From NCBI GenBank assembly GCA_025994075.1, contig JAMQGV010000017.1, positions 124,001 to 188,000 of the forward strand: a stretch of 64,000 nucleotides of DNA. The letters are read 5' to 3'. This document shows positions 25,969 to 34,678 of the stretch, piece after piece. The stretch's first letter is position 1, and every line of letters begins with the position of its first letter. The notes under the pieces were generated by a model. It was not told the DNA's origin and searched no databases. It saw nothing but the letters and a program-made list of their open reading frames with translations. The translations under genes and the position numbers were made by a program. The stretch is from Vicinamibacteria bacterium (GTDB lineage Bacteria > Acidobacteriota > Vicinamibacteria > Fen-336).

Positions 25969-27156
25969 CTACCCCCTCGCGACGGCGCCGGCTTCGCCGC
26001 CGGCCAGGATCGGGAACGTGCGCACCGCCCACAGGTAGAGGGCGATCTCCAGCGCGACGATGCCGAAGGTGATGAGAAGCTCCGGCACCGCGGGGAAGTA
26101 CGACCACTGCGGGCCCGGGTTGAACGCGATCCAGTAGGTGTTGATGCGGTACACGGTGCCGGCCAGCACCAGCATCAGCGCGGAGCGCACCTGGTACGCG
26201 GCCTCGGCGCGCCTCGCGTCGTTCGACAGCCACCACACGGGCAGCGCCGCCAGCGCCAGCTCGACCAGGAAGACGACTCCGATGGGCGAGGCCACCAGGC
26301 TGAGGTCGCCGGCGACGACCACCTCGAGCGCGCGGAACGCGAGCCAGAAGGCGGCGACGAAGAAGGCCACCCTGGACAGTTTCGCGAGCATCGCGTCCTC
26401 GCGCGGGCGGCCGAACTCGCGGGCCGACCACGAGGCCTCGAGCACCACCACCGCGTAGCCCATCACGATGCAGTTGACGAGGAACAGGAACGGCAGCCAC
26501 GGCGTGAACCACAGCGGGTGCAGCCGCGGGCCGGCCAGCAGCATCATGGTGCCGAGCGACGACTGGTGCATGGTCGGCAGCAGCATGCCGAGAGCCAGGA
26601 TCCAGACGAGCGCCTTGTCCATGAAGCGCAGGCCCGCTTCCGACAGCCGGCGCAGGCCGGCGTGGGCCCCGTCCTTCCACTTCTCGAAGGCCGCCGGCGA
26701 CAGCTCGACGAGCAGCACCGTGACGTAGGCGGCCACGCACAGCGCGACCTCGAGCTGCGGGGAGCCGCTCCAGCGCCAGAAGAAGACCGGCACCTTCCAC
26801 AGGTCCCAGTAGCGGCCGAGGTCGATCGTCACCGCCAGCACCGCCAGGCCGTAGCCGAGCAGGCTGGTCAGTACCGCGGGCCGCACCAGCGGGTGGTACT
26901 CGCCCTTGTTGAGCACGTAGACGAGCAGCGCCACCGCGTAGCCGCCGCAGCCGAGCGCCGTGCCGGTGACGACGTCGAACGCGATCCAGATCCCCCACGG
27001 GTAGCCGTCGTTGAGGTTGCTGACGGCGCCGATGCCGAACGCGAAGCGCCACAGCGCCGCGGCAGCGCCCAGCGCGACGAAGAAGAGCAGCTTGCGGAAG
27101 AACGGCGTCATCAGCTCGCCGCCGACGGGGGTGTGCACGACCGCGTGGGAGCTCAC
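25969..27156 (-). CDS. hybB: HybB/NrfD-type integral membrane subunit
   Basis: A 395-residue protein with about ten membrane helices, for example FFRKLLFFVALGAAAALWRF, AFDVVTGTALGCGGYAVALL and PWLPFLFLVNCIVMGYAVVV. Family features are GYPWGIWIAFDV near residue 50, LLPTMHQSSLG and the final YRINTYWIAFNPG region. NrfD-family subunits of Hyb hydrogenases exchange electrons with menaquinone and may couple this to proton movement. GTG 27156 overlaps the hybA stop (GTGA), fixing the start. It stands in place of a cytochrome b. Confidence 0.95.
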   Translation of the reverse strand: MSSHAVVHTPVGGELMTPFFRKLLFFVALGAAAALWRFAFGIGAVSNLNDGYPWGIWIAFDVVTGTALGCGGYAVALLVYVLNKGEYHPLVRPAVLTSLLGYGLAVLAVTIDLGRYWDLWKVPVFFWRWSGSPQLEVALCVAAYVTVLLVELSPAAFEKWKDGAHAGLRRLSEAGLRFMDKALVWILALGMLLPTMHQSSLGTMMLLAGPRLHPLWFTPWLPFLFLVNCIVMGYAVVVLEASWSAREFGRPREDAMLAKLSRVAFFVAAFWLAFRALEVVVAGDLSLVASPIGVVFLVELALAALPVWWLSNDARRAEAAYQVRSALMLVLAGTVYRINTYWIAFNPGPQWSYFPAVPELLITFGIVALEIALYLWAVRTFPILAGGEAGAVARG

Positions 27157-28091
27157 GACGGCACCCCCTCCCCGCCCGCGGGAGGCGCCGCGGCGCCGCG
27201 CCGGTTGCGCCACATCGCCACCGCCAGCGCGCCGTACAGCGCCACGGGGGCGACGAACCCCTTGTAGATCCCCTCCTGGATCGTGTACGCGACGTGCGGG
27301 ACGCCGCGCGCGCCCAGGTCGGGCAGGCCGATCAGCCCGAACGGCAGGTGGGACAGGTACAGCACCTGGGTGCCGCCGGCCTCGGTGAGCCCGTAGGCGC
27401 GGTTCTCGAAGTAGCGGCCCGGGTTCTGCTCGATGCGGCGGGCGGCCTCCGCGATCAGCTCCTCGCGGGTGCCGTAGACGACCGCCTCGCGCGGGCACAC
27501 CTCGCAGCAGGCCGGCCCTTCCCCGCTCGCGTAGCGGGTGAAGCCGCTTCTGTCCTTCGCCGCCTCGCCCTTGACGCGGTGCCGGCACAGCTCGCACTTG
27601 ACGATCTTCGGCACGGCCTTCTCGAACTCGAACTTGGCCACGCCGAACGGACAGGCCATCTGGCAGTAGCGGCAGCCGACGCAGTAGGAGGGGTCGTAGT
27701 GCACGACGCCCGTCTTCGGGTCCTTCTGCAGCGAGTGCAGCATGCAGGCGCTGGCGCAGGCCGGGTCGACGCAGTGCATGCACTGCGCCTTCACGTACGA
27801 CATGCGCGGGCCGTCCTTGTACAGCTTGATCACGTTCTTGGTGCGGGCGCCGAGGTCGACCGGGGCCAGGTGCAGGCCCGAGGGGTCGCGCTCCGGCTCC
27901 AGGCCGTTGGCCTGCTGGCAGGCGAATACGCACGCCTTGCAGCCGATGCAGCGCGTGGTGTCGTAGAGCATGCCCATGGCGCCGGGCGGCGCCACCTTCG
28001 GCTCGCGGGCCAGCGCCGGCGCCGCGGCGGCGGCGGCCGCGCAGCCGCCGCCCGCGAGCACCTTGAGCGCGGTCCGCCGCGAGGGCGTCAC
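27153..28091 (-). CDS. hybA: HybA-like four-cluster ferredoxin subunit of hydrogenase
   Basis: A 312-residue Tat-targeted (RRTALKVLAGG) electron-transfer subunit. Cysteine groups for four [4Fe-4S] clusters are visible: CIGCKACVFAC (about 47), CMHCVDPACASAC (about 102), CVGCRYCQMAC (about 137), CELC (about 166) and CCEVC (about 193). A C-terminal membrane helix (GFVAPVALYGALAVAMW) anchors it. It links the small subunit to HybB. GTG 28091 overlaps the stop of the small-subunit gene (GTGA). Confidence 0.96.
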   Translation of the reverse strand: MTPSRRTALKVLAGGGCAAAAAAAPALAREPKVAPPGAMGMLYDTTRCIGCKACVFACQQANGLEPERDPSGLHLAPVDLGARTKNVIKLYKDGPRMSYVKAQCMHCVDPACASACMLHSLQKDPKTGVVHYDPSYCVGCRYCQMACPFGVAKFEFEKAVPKIVKCELCRHRVKGEAAKDRSGFTRYASGEGPACCEVCPREAVVYGTREELIAEAARRIEQNPGRYFENRAYGLTEAGGTQVLYLSHLPFGLIGLPDLGARGVPHVAYTIQEGIYKGFVAPVALYGALAVAMWRNRRGAAAPPAGGEGVPS

Positions 28092-29224
28092 GAGTCGCCT
28101 CCTCCGCTCTCGCCGGCCGGCGGCTGCTTCGTCTCGTGCGCCTTCGCGAAGCGGTAACCCGCACCGAGCGCGGCGCCGGCCGCGAGCCCGGCGACGCCGG
28201 CGGCGATCGCGCCGACCTTGCCCTGCGGCGCGCCGACCGCCGGGTAGGTGTCGGGCGGCGTCGGCCGTTCGATGTCGACGGTGTCGTGCAGCGGGACCTT
28301 GAAGGCCAGCTTCTGCTCGGTGCAGCCGAAGCAGGGGTGGCCGAGGCCGATCGGCCAGGCGTCGGTGACCTCGCCGAAGTGCAGCGTCGAGCAGTTGGCG
28401 TGGGTCGCCGGGCCCTTGCAGCCGAGCTTGTAGAGGCAGTAGCCGAGGCGGTGGCCCTCGTCGCCGAACTGGTTCGCGAAGCGGCCGGCGTCGAAGTGGG
28501 CGCGGCGCGGGCAGTGTTCGTGGATCGTGCGGCCGTAGGCGAACTTCGGCCGGCCCAGCTCGTCGAGCTCGGGCAGCTTGCCGAGCGCCACGTACTGCAG
28601 CGCGGTGCCCAGGAAGATGTAGGGGTTGGCGGGGCAGCCGGGCAGCGTCACCACGGTCTTGCCCTTGAGGATCATCGGCGCGCCGGTCGCGCCCGTCGGG
28701 TTGGGCGGGGCCGAGGGGATGCCGCCCCACGAGGCGCACGAGCCGATCGCGATCACCGCGCCGGCCTTCGCCGCCACGTCGTTCAGCATGTCGACGGCGG
28801 TGCGGCCGCCGATCATGCAGTAGACGCCGCCGTCCTTCTCGGGGATCGCGCCTTCGACCACGAGCACGTACTTGCCGGCGTTGGCGGCCATCGCGTCCTT
28901 CAGGCACTTCTCGGCCTGGTGACCCGCGGCGGCGAGCAGCGTCTCGTGGTAGTCGAGCGAGACGAGGTCGAGGATCAGCTCCGCAATTCCGGGGTGCGAG
29001 GTGCGCAGCAGCGACTCGGTGCACCCGGTGCACTCCTGGAAGTGGAGCCAGATGACCGAGGGCTTCGCCCCCCTGGCGACCGCCTCGACCATCTTCGCGG
29101 CGGCGCTCTCGCCGAGCCCGATGGAGGCCGCGGCCATCGTGACGATCTGGACGAAGGAGCGCCGGTCGACACCCGCGTGCGCTCTCGCCGTCCCTGGCGT
29201 GGTTCCCCACAAGCCGACGCTCAT
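28088..29224 (-). CDS. hybO: NiFe hydrogenase group 1 small subunit
   Basis: A 378-residue Fe-S subunit with a Tat signal (DRRSFVQIVTM, residues 20-30). The proximal cluster motif is ECTGCTE (C65, C68), with GSCASWGG and PGCPANP supplying the rest. Medial and distal ligands lie in HEHCPRR, YCLYKLGCKG, THANC and HPCFGCTE. The proximal site has the ordinary four cysteines: ECTGC rather than the ECTCC of oxygen-tolerant group 1d enzymes, which suggests an oxygen-sensitive enzyme. A C-terminal hydrophobic helix (GAIAAGVAGLAAGAALGAGY) anchors it to the membrane. The ATG follows GGAGGTGGGGG. First gene of the hydrogenase operon. Confidence 0.97.
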   Translation of the reverse strand: MSVGLWGTTPGTARAHAGVDRRSFVQIVTMAAASIGLGESAAAKMVEAVARGAKPSVIWLHFQECTGCTESLLRTSHPGIAELILDLVSLDYHETLLAAAGHQAEKCLKDAMAANAGKYVLVVEGAIPEKDGGVYCMIGGRTAVDMLNDVAAKAGAVIAIGSCASWGGIPSAPPNPTGATGAPMILKGKTVVTLPGCPANPYIFLGTALQYVALGKLPELDELGRPKFAYGRTIHEHCPRRAHFDAGRFANQFGDEGHRLGYCLYKLGCKGPATHANCSTLHFGEVTDAWPIGLGHPCFGCTEQKLAFKVPLHDTVDIERPTPPDTYPAVGAPQGKVGAIAAGVAGLAAGAALGAGYRFAKAHETKQPPAGESGGGDS

Positions 29225-29563
29225 CCCCCACCTCCTGGACTACAAGCGGACGCCTCCCCGAGCTTCGGTGAACGACAGGGGCGAGGCAGGGGCGGGTCGC
29301 GGGGCCGGGAACACCCGGTCGAGAGCACCGGTCGCGTGCAAGCTCATCACGAGACCCCCTGTCCCTCGCGAAAGGGCACGGAGAGGAATTGGCCACTCCG
29401 TAGCAAGCCGCGGGCCAGACGAAAGGGTCCTTGCGGAGCCGGACTGTCGCGAAACTCCACAGCGCCACGCGCAAGGGGCGTGCTGGCCGCGGCATCGGTT
29501 GCGGCGGACTGGCGCAGAAATCACCAGCGGCGGCCGCCTCACCGTCGGCGTACCTTGGGCCCG
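29225..29563. promoter_or_regulatory. divergent hydrogenase/Rieske-like intergenic region
   Basis: This 339-bp gap separates the hydrogenase operon (minus) from the Rieske-like gene (plus). TACCTT (29551-29556) lies 7 nt before the plus-strand ATG and fits a leaderless -10. On the minus side there is a strong ribosome site but no clear promoter. No open frame with codon structure is recognised. Confidence 0.5.
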
Positions 29564-29962
29564 ATGAGTTCACGGCGAAGCGAGAGCTGCCAACGGCGGC
29601 AGGCCCTGAAGCTGCTCGGCGTGGCCGCGCTGTCGCTGACTCCCGGCTGCCGTCGCGATGGCGCGGCGGCCCCGGTCGCGCGCGTGCCGCTCGCCCACCT
29701 CGACGGCGGGCGGCGGGTCGTGGTCGCGCTCGGCGACGATCGCGTCGAGGTGTCGCGCACGGCGAGCGGGCTGGTGGCGCGCTCGCTCGTGTGCACCCAC
29801 CAGGGCTGCATCGTCGCCTGGCAGGAGGTGGAGCGGCAGTACAAGTGCCCCTGCCAGGGCGGCTCCTTCGACGCCGAAGGCCGCCCGCTGATGGGACCGG
29901 TGTCCGTGCCGCTGCCGCTGCGCCCGGTGCGGATCGAGGGCGACGAGGCCGTCGTCGGCTGA
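29564..29962 (+). CDS. Rieske-like lipoprotein with Gln in place of the second His ligand
   Basis: A 132-residue exported protein: twin-arginine-like RRQALKLLG and lipobox LTPGC at the N-terminus. The Rieske fold is clear, with CTHQGC (about residues 85-90) and a second loop CPCQGGSF. The last His of the CPCHG motif is Gln (codon CAG). The two structural cysteines are kept. With only two Cys and one His, cluster ligation must differ from a true Rieske centre or be lost. It is divergent from the hydrogenase operon, which contains a second Rieske protein with a normal motif. It may be an assembly or regulatory relative. Confidence 0.88.
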   Translation: MSSRRSESCQRRQALKLLGVAALSLTPGCRRDGAAAPVARVPLAHLDGGRRVVVALGDDRVEVSRTASGLVARSLVCTHQGCIVAWQEVERQYKCPCQGGSFDAEGRPLMGPVSVPLPLRPVRIEGDEAVVG

Positions 29963-30003
29963 GGCTCGTGTCGAGCGTCACCGGGGCTTCACGGGCCGGG
30001 TGC

Positions 30004-30009
30004 TAAGAT
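30004..30009 (+). promoter_or_regulatory. -10-like TAAGAT before the phosphatase gene
   Basis: TAAGAT ends 13 nt before ATG 30023; no ribosome site lies in between. A very short 5' leader (about 6 nt) is inferred. Confidence 0.35.
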
Positions 30010-30022
30010 CCGCGCCCTTCCC

Positions 30023-31237
30023 ATGGACACTCGCCTCGACGCCAAGCTCCTCTATCGCCGTCTCGACGCGCTGTTCGGCCGCCTCGACCGCGGGAAAGCG
30101 CAGCGCAAGGTGCTCGACTCGTTCCTCGAGGACGCGTTCGGCGCGCTGCGGGACGCGCTGCGGCTGCGGGCCGCCGCGCTGTACCGCGAGCGCCGCGACG
30201 ACTTCGAGCTGCAGAAGCTGGTCGGCGACCCGGGCGGGCGGCTCGCGGACAGCTTCGACCCGCTGCGCTCGCCGCTCACCGCGATCTTCCAGCACCGCGT
30301 CTACATCTTCGACGACCCGCTGGCCGAGTCTTCGCCCTACCGCCAGGGCCTGTTCCCGAACGCCGCCGCAGCCGGCCTGGTCGTCGGCGCGCGGCCCAAC
30401 CGTTCGGTGATGCTGTTCGTGCTCGACGAAGGCTGGCAGCGCGAGGAACTCGACTTCACCCTCAACACCGTGCGCTCGGCGCTGGGCTCGCGGCTGTGGG
30501 ACGAGCGGGTGCGCGGCAGCGTCAAGGAGGCGGCCCAGATCCAGCGCTCGCTGCTGGTCGAAGACCCTCCGAAATTCGCGGGCTACGAAATCGCCTGCCG
30601 CTCGGTCAATGCCGACGAGGTGGGCGGCGACTTCTACGACTTCATGCCGTACGGCGCGGAGATGCTCGGCGTCTCGATCGGCGACGCCTCGGGGCACGGC
30701 CTGCCGGCGGCGCTGGTGGTGCGCGACGTCGTCACCGGCCTGCGCATGGGCCTCGCCCGCGAGCTCAAGGTCAGCCACGTGTTCGAGACGCTGAACCGGG
30801 TGATCCACCGCTCGAACCTGTCGTCGCGCTTCGTCTCCGTCTTCTACGGCGAGCTCGAGCAGGACGGCAACCTGATCTACGTCAACGCGGGCCACCAGCC
30901 GCCGGTGGTGTTCGGCCCCGGCGGCGCGCAGCGCACGCTCGACGTCGGCGGCACGGTGATCGGGCCGCTGCCCGAGGCCCGCTTCCGCCGCGGCATCACC
31001 CACGTCGCCCCCGGCGAGGTGATCGTGATGTGCACCGACGGCATCCTCGAACGGCGCGGGCCCAGGGGCGAGTTCTTCGGCGAGGAGCGGGTCGCCGCGC
31101 TGGTGCGCGACTCGCTCGACCTCTCCGCCGACGCGCTGCTCGACCGCATCTTCTCCGCGACCGCCACCTGGGGCACGCCCCGCCCGTGGGAGGACGACGC
31201 GACGCTCGTGGTGGTGAAGCGGCTGCCGAAGTCCTAG
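30023..31237 (+). CDS. PP2C-type Ser/Thr phosphatase (RsbU/SpoIIE family) with GAF-like sensor
   Basis: A 404-residue cytoplasmic signalling protein. Residues about 25-165 resemble a GAF-type sensor, and a coiled linker with AAQIQRSLL leads into the PPM/SpoIIE domain (about 185-400). The metal-binding motifs are DEVGGDFYDF, GDASGHGLPAAL, CTDGILE and WEDDATLVVV. Such proteins dephosphorylate anti-anti-sigma factors in partner-switching systems; no partner gene is adjacent. It converges with the outer membrane protein gene, overlapping by 4 bp. Confidence 0.93.
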   Translation: MDTRLDAKLLYRRLDALFGRLDRGKAQRKVLDSFLEDAFGALRDALRLRAAALYRERRDDFELQKLVGDPGGRLADSFDPLRSPLTAIFQHRVYIFDDPLAESSPYRQGLFPNAAAAGLVVGARPNRSVMLFVLDEGWQREELDFTLNTVRSALGSRLWDERVRGSVKEAAQIQRSLLVEDPPKFAGYEIACRSVNADEVGGDFYDFMPYGAEMLGVSIGDASGHGLPAALVVRDVVTGLRMGLARELKVSHVFETLNRVIHRSNLSSRFVSVFYGELEQDGNLIYVNAGHQPPVVFGPGGAQRTLDVGGTVIGPLPEARFRRGITHVAPGEVIVMCTDGILERRGPRGEFFGEERVAALVRDSLDLSADALLDRIFSATATWGTPRPWEDDATLVVVKRLPKS

Positions 31238-32613
31238 AAGGCCTTCTTCAGCTTCTCCAGCAGCTTGTCGGCGTCGGTGAAGCGGTAGATCACCGAGAAC
31301 TTGAATCGCCACTCGTGGCTGGCGACGCGGCCGACGGCGTCGTGGGCGCGCGGCGACGGGCGCGGCTCGGAACCGAAGTAGGCGGTGGCCAGGTAGCTGT
31401 TCCACCCGTACTGCACCGCGAAGTCGACCTTGACGCGGTTGGTGTTGTAGCCCGAGCCCGCGGCCACGAACACGTAGTCCTGGGGATCGCGGGTGACCAC
31501 GTCGCGCGGTCCCTGCGGCTCGTAGGCGACGCCGAAGCGCAGCGGGATCACGCGGCCGTCGCGCGGAAACAGCTTCTCCACGCCGAGGTTCACGGACACC
31601 GTGTCGCGGGTGGCGCTCTCCGACAGCCGCAACCCGTCGAAGAAGCCGAGGTCGCCGACCCCGGGCGCGCCTTCGATCGCGAAGCGCGACCACGCGTCGC
31701 GGGTCAGGTCGAGGGCGACCGTCCAGCCGCGTCCGGGGCGCACCGCCGTGCCCAGCGCGATCGACCACGGGACCCGCGCCTTCAACCCGCCCAGTTCCTC
31801 CCGGCGCGCCGGGAGCCGGCTCGACACGAACTCGCCGTACTGGGAGTAGTCGGCGCGGAACGCGCTCTTGACCACGGCCCCGAAACGCACCGCGCCGTGG
31901 TCGACGAGCAGGCCGGCCGTCACGTTGGCGCCGTCGAAGCGCTGGCCCTGGCGCGTGATCAGGAACGTGGTGGGGGCCGTCGCCGGCACGGGCGTCTGGG
32001 CGACCGAAGTGGAGAAGTCCCACTCGCCGCGCCACAGGCTGCCGCTGAGCCCCAGGTAGGTGCGGCGCGAGACGCGCACGGCTCCCGCCAGCGACCACAG
32101 GTCGATCTGGCCGCTGCCGCGCTCGTCGAACGAGATCTGCTGGTCCTCTCCGACCGCGCGGGTCGGGAAGCGCAGCACCTCCGCCTCGAAGCGGCCGCCG
32201 AACTGGTACTGGCGCCGCCAGTCGACCTGGAACGTGACGGGGCGCCCCCACAGCGTCGCCGGCACCGCGAGGCTCGCGAACTCCGGGTTGTTGCCGTTGA
32301 AGCGGGACGCGGAGGAGCTGTAGGCGTAGGCCCCGTCGGGGCTGCGGAATCCCTCCCGCGAGAAATCGCGGTCGAAGGTGCCGTTGACGAACGACAGCTC
32401 CGGCCGCCGCAACTGCGCGAGGCCCGCGGGATTCCACGAGGCGGCGGTGCCGTCGTCGGAGACCGCGACGAAGGCGTTGGCCATGCCCGCCGCCCGCGCG
32501 CCCGAGCCGGTGCGGTTGAGCGAGCCGATCGACTGCGCCTCTGCGGCGACACCGGACAGGACGAAGGCCAGCACGGCGGCGAACCCGGGTCGGCCATGGC
32601 GAAGCAGGGGCAT
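31234..32613 (-). CDS. outer membrane beta-barrel transport protein (FadL/PorV-like)
   Basis: About 459 residues with a signal peptide (ending AAEAQ) and a mature N-terminus SIGSLNRTGSGARAAGMANA followed by VAVSDDGTAASWNPAGLA, which is characteristic of the OmpP1/FadL and PorV families (small plug region plus barrel). Alternating amphipathic strands fill the remainder and the C-terminus reads FKFSVIYRFTDADKL. The ATG at 32613 is preferred because TACGAT (32621-32626) ends 7 nt upstream; ATG 32622 is in frame. The probable role is uptake of hydrophobic compounds, or a secretion-associated barrel. Confidence 0.85.
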   Translation of the reverse strand: MPLLRHGRPGFAAVLAFVLSGVAAEAQSIGSLNRTGSGARAAGMANAFVAVSDDGTAASWNPAGLAQLRRPELSFVNGTFDRDFSREGFRSPDGAYAYSSSASRFNGNNPEFASLAVPATLWGRPVTFQVDWRRQYQFGGRFEAEVLRFPTRAVGEDQQISFDERGSGQIDLWSLAGAVRVSRRTYLGLSGSLWRGEWDFSTSVAQTPVPATAPTTFLITRQGQRFDGANVTAGLLVDHGAVRFGAVVKSAFRADYSQYGEFVSSRLPARREELGGLKARVPWSIALGTAVRPGRGWTVALDLTRDAWSRFAIEGAPGVGDLGFFDGLRLSESATRDTVSVNLGVEKLFPRDGRVIPLRFGVAYEPQGPRDVVTRDPQDYVFVAAGSGYNTNRVKVDFAVQYGWNSYLATAYFGSEPRPSPRAHDAVGRVASHEWRFKFSVIYRFTDADKLLEKLKKAF

Positions 32614-32620
32614 TGCCGGC

Positions 32621-32626
32621 ATCGTA
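32621..32626 (-). promoter_or_regulatory. -10-like TACGAT, leaderless outer membrane protein start
   Basis: The hexamer ends 7 nt before ATG 32613 on the minus strand. It overlaps the alternative ATG 32622, which argues for the downstream start. Confidence 0.4.
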
Positions 32627-32689
32627 CGTCCTCGCGCGCGGCCTCCCAAGCGGGGATGCAACCTGCGTCGGTGGCTGCTACGGTGGGGC

Positions 32690-34678
32690 ATGGCAGCCGT
32701 CCGCCGCAACCTCGCCGACCGGCGCCGCCTCGAGCGCGAGGCGGCGCGCCACGAGCGCGCCGGCAGCATCCCCGAGGCACTCGCCGCGCTGTCGCAACTC
32801 GTCGCGGCGGGGTTGGCCGACGGCGACCTGCTCAACCGCTGCGGCGACCTGCACCTGCGCGCCGGCGCGCACGCCGAGGCGATGCGCTCCTGGCGCGCGG
32901 CCGCCGAGCGCCTGCGCGAGGACGGCTTCGTGCACAAGGCGCTGGCGGTGCTGCGCAAGGCGACGCGCCAGGACCCGGCCTGCGACGACGTGCTCGAACG
33001 GATCGCCGAGCTGCACGGCGAGCTGGGCCACGTGGTCGAGGCGCGGAGGCTGACCCTGGACCTGGCCCAGCGCGAGCTGGAGAAGGGGCTGGACCAGCGC
33101 GCCTTCGCGCTGCTGGAGCGGCTGCTCGCCGCCGATCCCGACCCCGCGACGCGCGAGACGCTGGCGCGCCTGTACGAGCAGCGCGGGCGCGGAACCGTCG
33201 CGGCCGGCCACTACCTGGTGCTCGGCAGCGAGCGTTCCGCTGCGGGCGACCTGCCTGGAGCCCGCGCGGCGCTCGAGCGTGCCTGGGAGCTGGCGCCGGC
33301 ACGCGACGACGTCGAAGCCGCGCTGGCCGACGCCTACGTGCGCCTCGGCCTTTGGGCGCAGGCGCTGCCGCTGGCGGCGCAACGCGTGTCGCGCTCCCCG
33401 GAGGCCGTTCCCGAGCTGCACCGGCTGGCCCGGGTGCAGGCGGAACTGGGCCAGGTCGCGACGGCGCGCGACACCTACGAGCGCCTGCTGGCGCTGCAGC
33501 CGGACGACGAGTGGCGCGCGCGCATCGCGCTGCTCCACGCCCGCGAGGGCGAGCCCGACCGCGCCCTGGCCGGCCTCGAGCTGGTGCTGGGGCGGATCGA
33601 GACCGGGGGCGGCCTGGCCCGCGCCATCGAGCTGCTCGAGGAGCTGCTGCGCGCGAGCCCCGACCACGTCCCCGGGCTGCTGCGGCTCGCCGCGCTCCAC
33701 AGCCGCGCCGGCCATCGCGACGCGTTCGCCCGCTGCTACGAGACGCTGCACCGCGTCCACGAGGCGCGTGGCGAAACCGAGCTGGCGCAGGCCGCCGCCA
33801 GGGTCCTCGCCGGAGCTCGCACCCGCCACCGCTTCGCCGGCGGCGGGTCGGCGGCGGAAGCGACGGACCTGCCGGAGGCGCCGGCGGCGCTCGACGCCGC
33901 GACGGAGCGCATCGCCTCGGCTTCCGGCCTGGTGATCGCCGCGGGCGCCGGGCTGAACCTCGACTACGGCTGGCCCGATTACCGCGACCGCGAGGCCTTC
34001 TGGAGCACCTTCCCCGAGTACCGCGAGCGCGGCCTCGCGCTCGAGGAACTGGCGCGGCCAGGCCGCTTCGAGCAGGACCCGGAGACCGCCTGGGCCTTCT
34101 ACGCGCGACGCCTGGTGCTGGCCCGCGCGCGGCGCCCCCACCCTGGCCTGCGCACGCTGGCGCGCTGGCGGGCGCTGGCGCCGGCCGGCGGCTTCGTCGT
34201 GACCTCCTGCGTCGAAGGCGAGTACGCCGCGGCGGGCTTCGACCCCGACCGCGTCGTGGAGTGCTGCGGCAACCTGCTCTGGAGCCAGTGCCCGCGCGAG
34301 TGCGGCGCCCCGCCTTTCCCGACGCCTTCGCGGATCACCCCCGCGCGGCCGCCGCGCTGCCCGGCGTGCGGCGCCGTGGCCCGCCCCAACGTGCTGCTGC
34401 ACGGCGACTGGGCGTGGGACATGAGCCGCCTCGAGGTCCAGGACGCGGCCTTCCGCGCGTGGCTGCGCGGGCGGCGCGGCGTGGTGGTGCTCGAGCTGGG
34501 CGAGACGCCGCGGCTGCCGGTGCTGCGCGCCTACGTGCGCCGGCTGGCGGAAGACGCGGGCGCATCGCTCGTGCGGATCTGCTCCCGCGACGCTTCGGTG
34601 CCGGAGGGAGGCGTCTCGGTGCCGATGTCGCCACGCCGCGCGATCGAGGCGATCAACGAGCGCCTGCGGGCGCGCTGA
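32690..34678 (+). CDS. TPR protein fused to a sirtuin-like domain lacking key catalytic residues
   Basis: 662 residues. Residues 1 to about 385 are tandem TPR-like helices (MRSWRAAAERLREDGFVHKA, then LEKGLDQRAFALLERLLAAD, and similar). The C-terminal 260 residues match a Sir2 subfamily: GAGLNLDYGWPDYRD (419-433), AFWSTFPEYRERGL, and ARPNVLLHGDWAWD. Zinc-type cysteines are kept (CPREC, CPAC). In related proteins the NAD site reads TSNVDG and the catalytic site ECHG; here they are TSCVEG (C507, E509) and ECCG (C526 for the catalytic His). Deacetylase activity is therefore doubtful; a binding role is possible. TACGGT lies 5 nt before the ATG. Confidence 0.85.
   Translation: MAAVRRNLADRRRLEREAARHERAGSIPEALAALSQLVAAGLADGDLLNRCGDLHLRAGAHAEAMRSWRAAAERLREDGFVHKALAVLRKATRQDPACDDVLERIAELHGELGHVVEARRLTLDLAQRELEKGLDQRAFALLERLLAADPDPATRETLARLYEQRGRGTVAAGHYLVLGSERSAAGDLPGARAALERAWELAPARDDVEAALADAYVRLGLWAQALPLAAQRVSRSPEAVPELHRLARVQAELGQVATARDTYERLLALQPDDEWRARIALLHAREGEPDRALAGLELVLGRIETGGGLARAIELLEELLRASPDHVPGLLRLAALHSRAGHRDAFARCYETLHRVHEARGETELAQAAARVLAGARTRHRFAGGGSAAEATDLPEAPAALDAATERIASASGLVIAAGAGLNLDYGWPDYRDREAFWSTFPEYRERGLALEELARPGRFEQDPETAWAFYARRLVLARARRPHPGLRTLARWRALAPAGGFVVTSCVEGEYAAAGFDPDRVVECCGNLLWSQCPRECGAPPFPTPSRITPARPPRCPACGAVARPNVLLHGDWAWDMSRLEVQDAAFRAWLRGRRGVVVLELGETPRLPVLRAYVRRLAEDAGASLVRICSRDASVPEGGVSVPMSPRRAIEAINERLRAR

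Noticed and set aside
29391-29404. GG-N10-GC sigma-54-like element upstream of the Rieske-like gene
   Set aside because: Only the GG and GC pairs match well, it points away from the hydrogenase operon, and such spacing is common by chance at this GC content.
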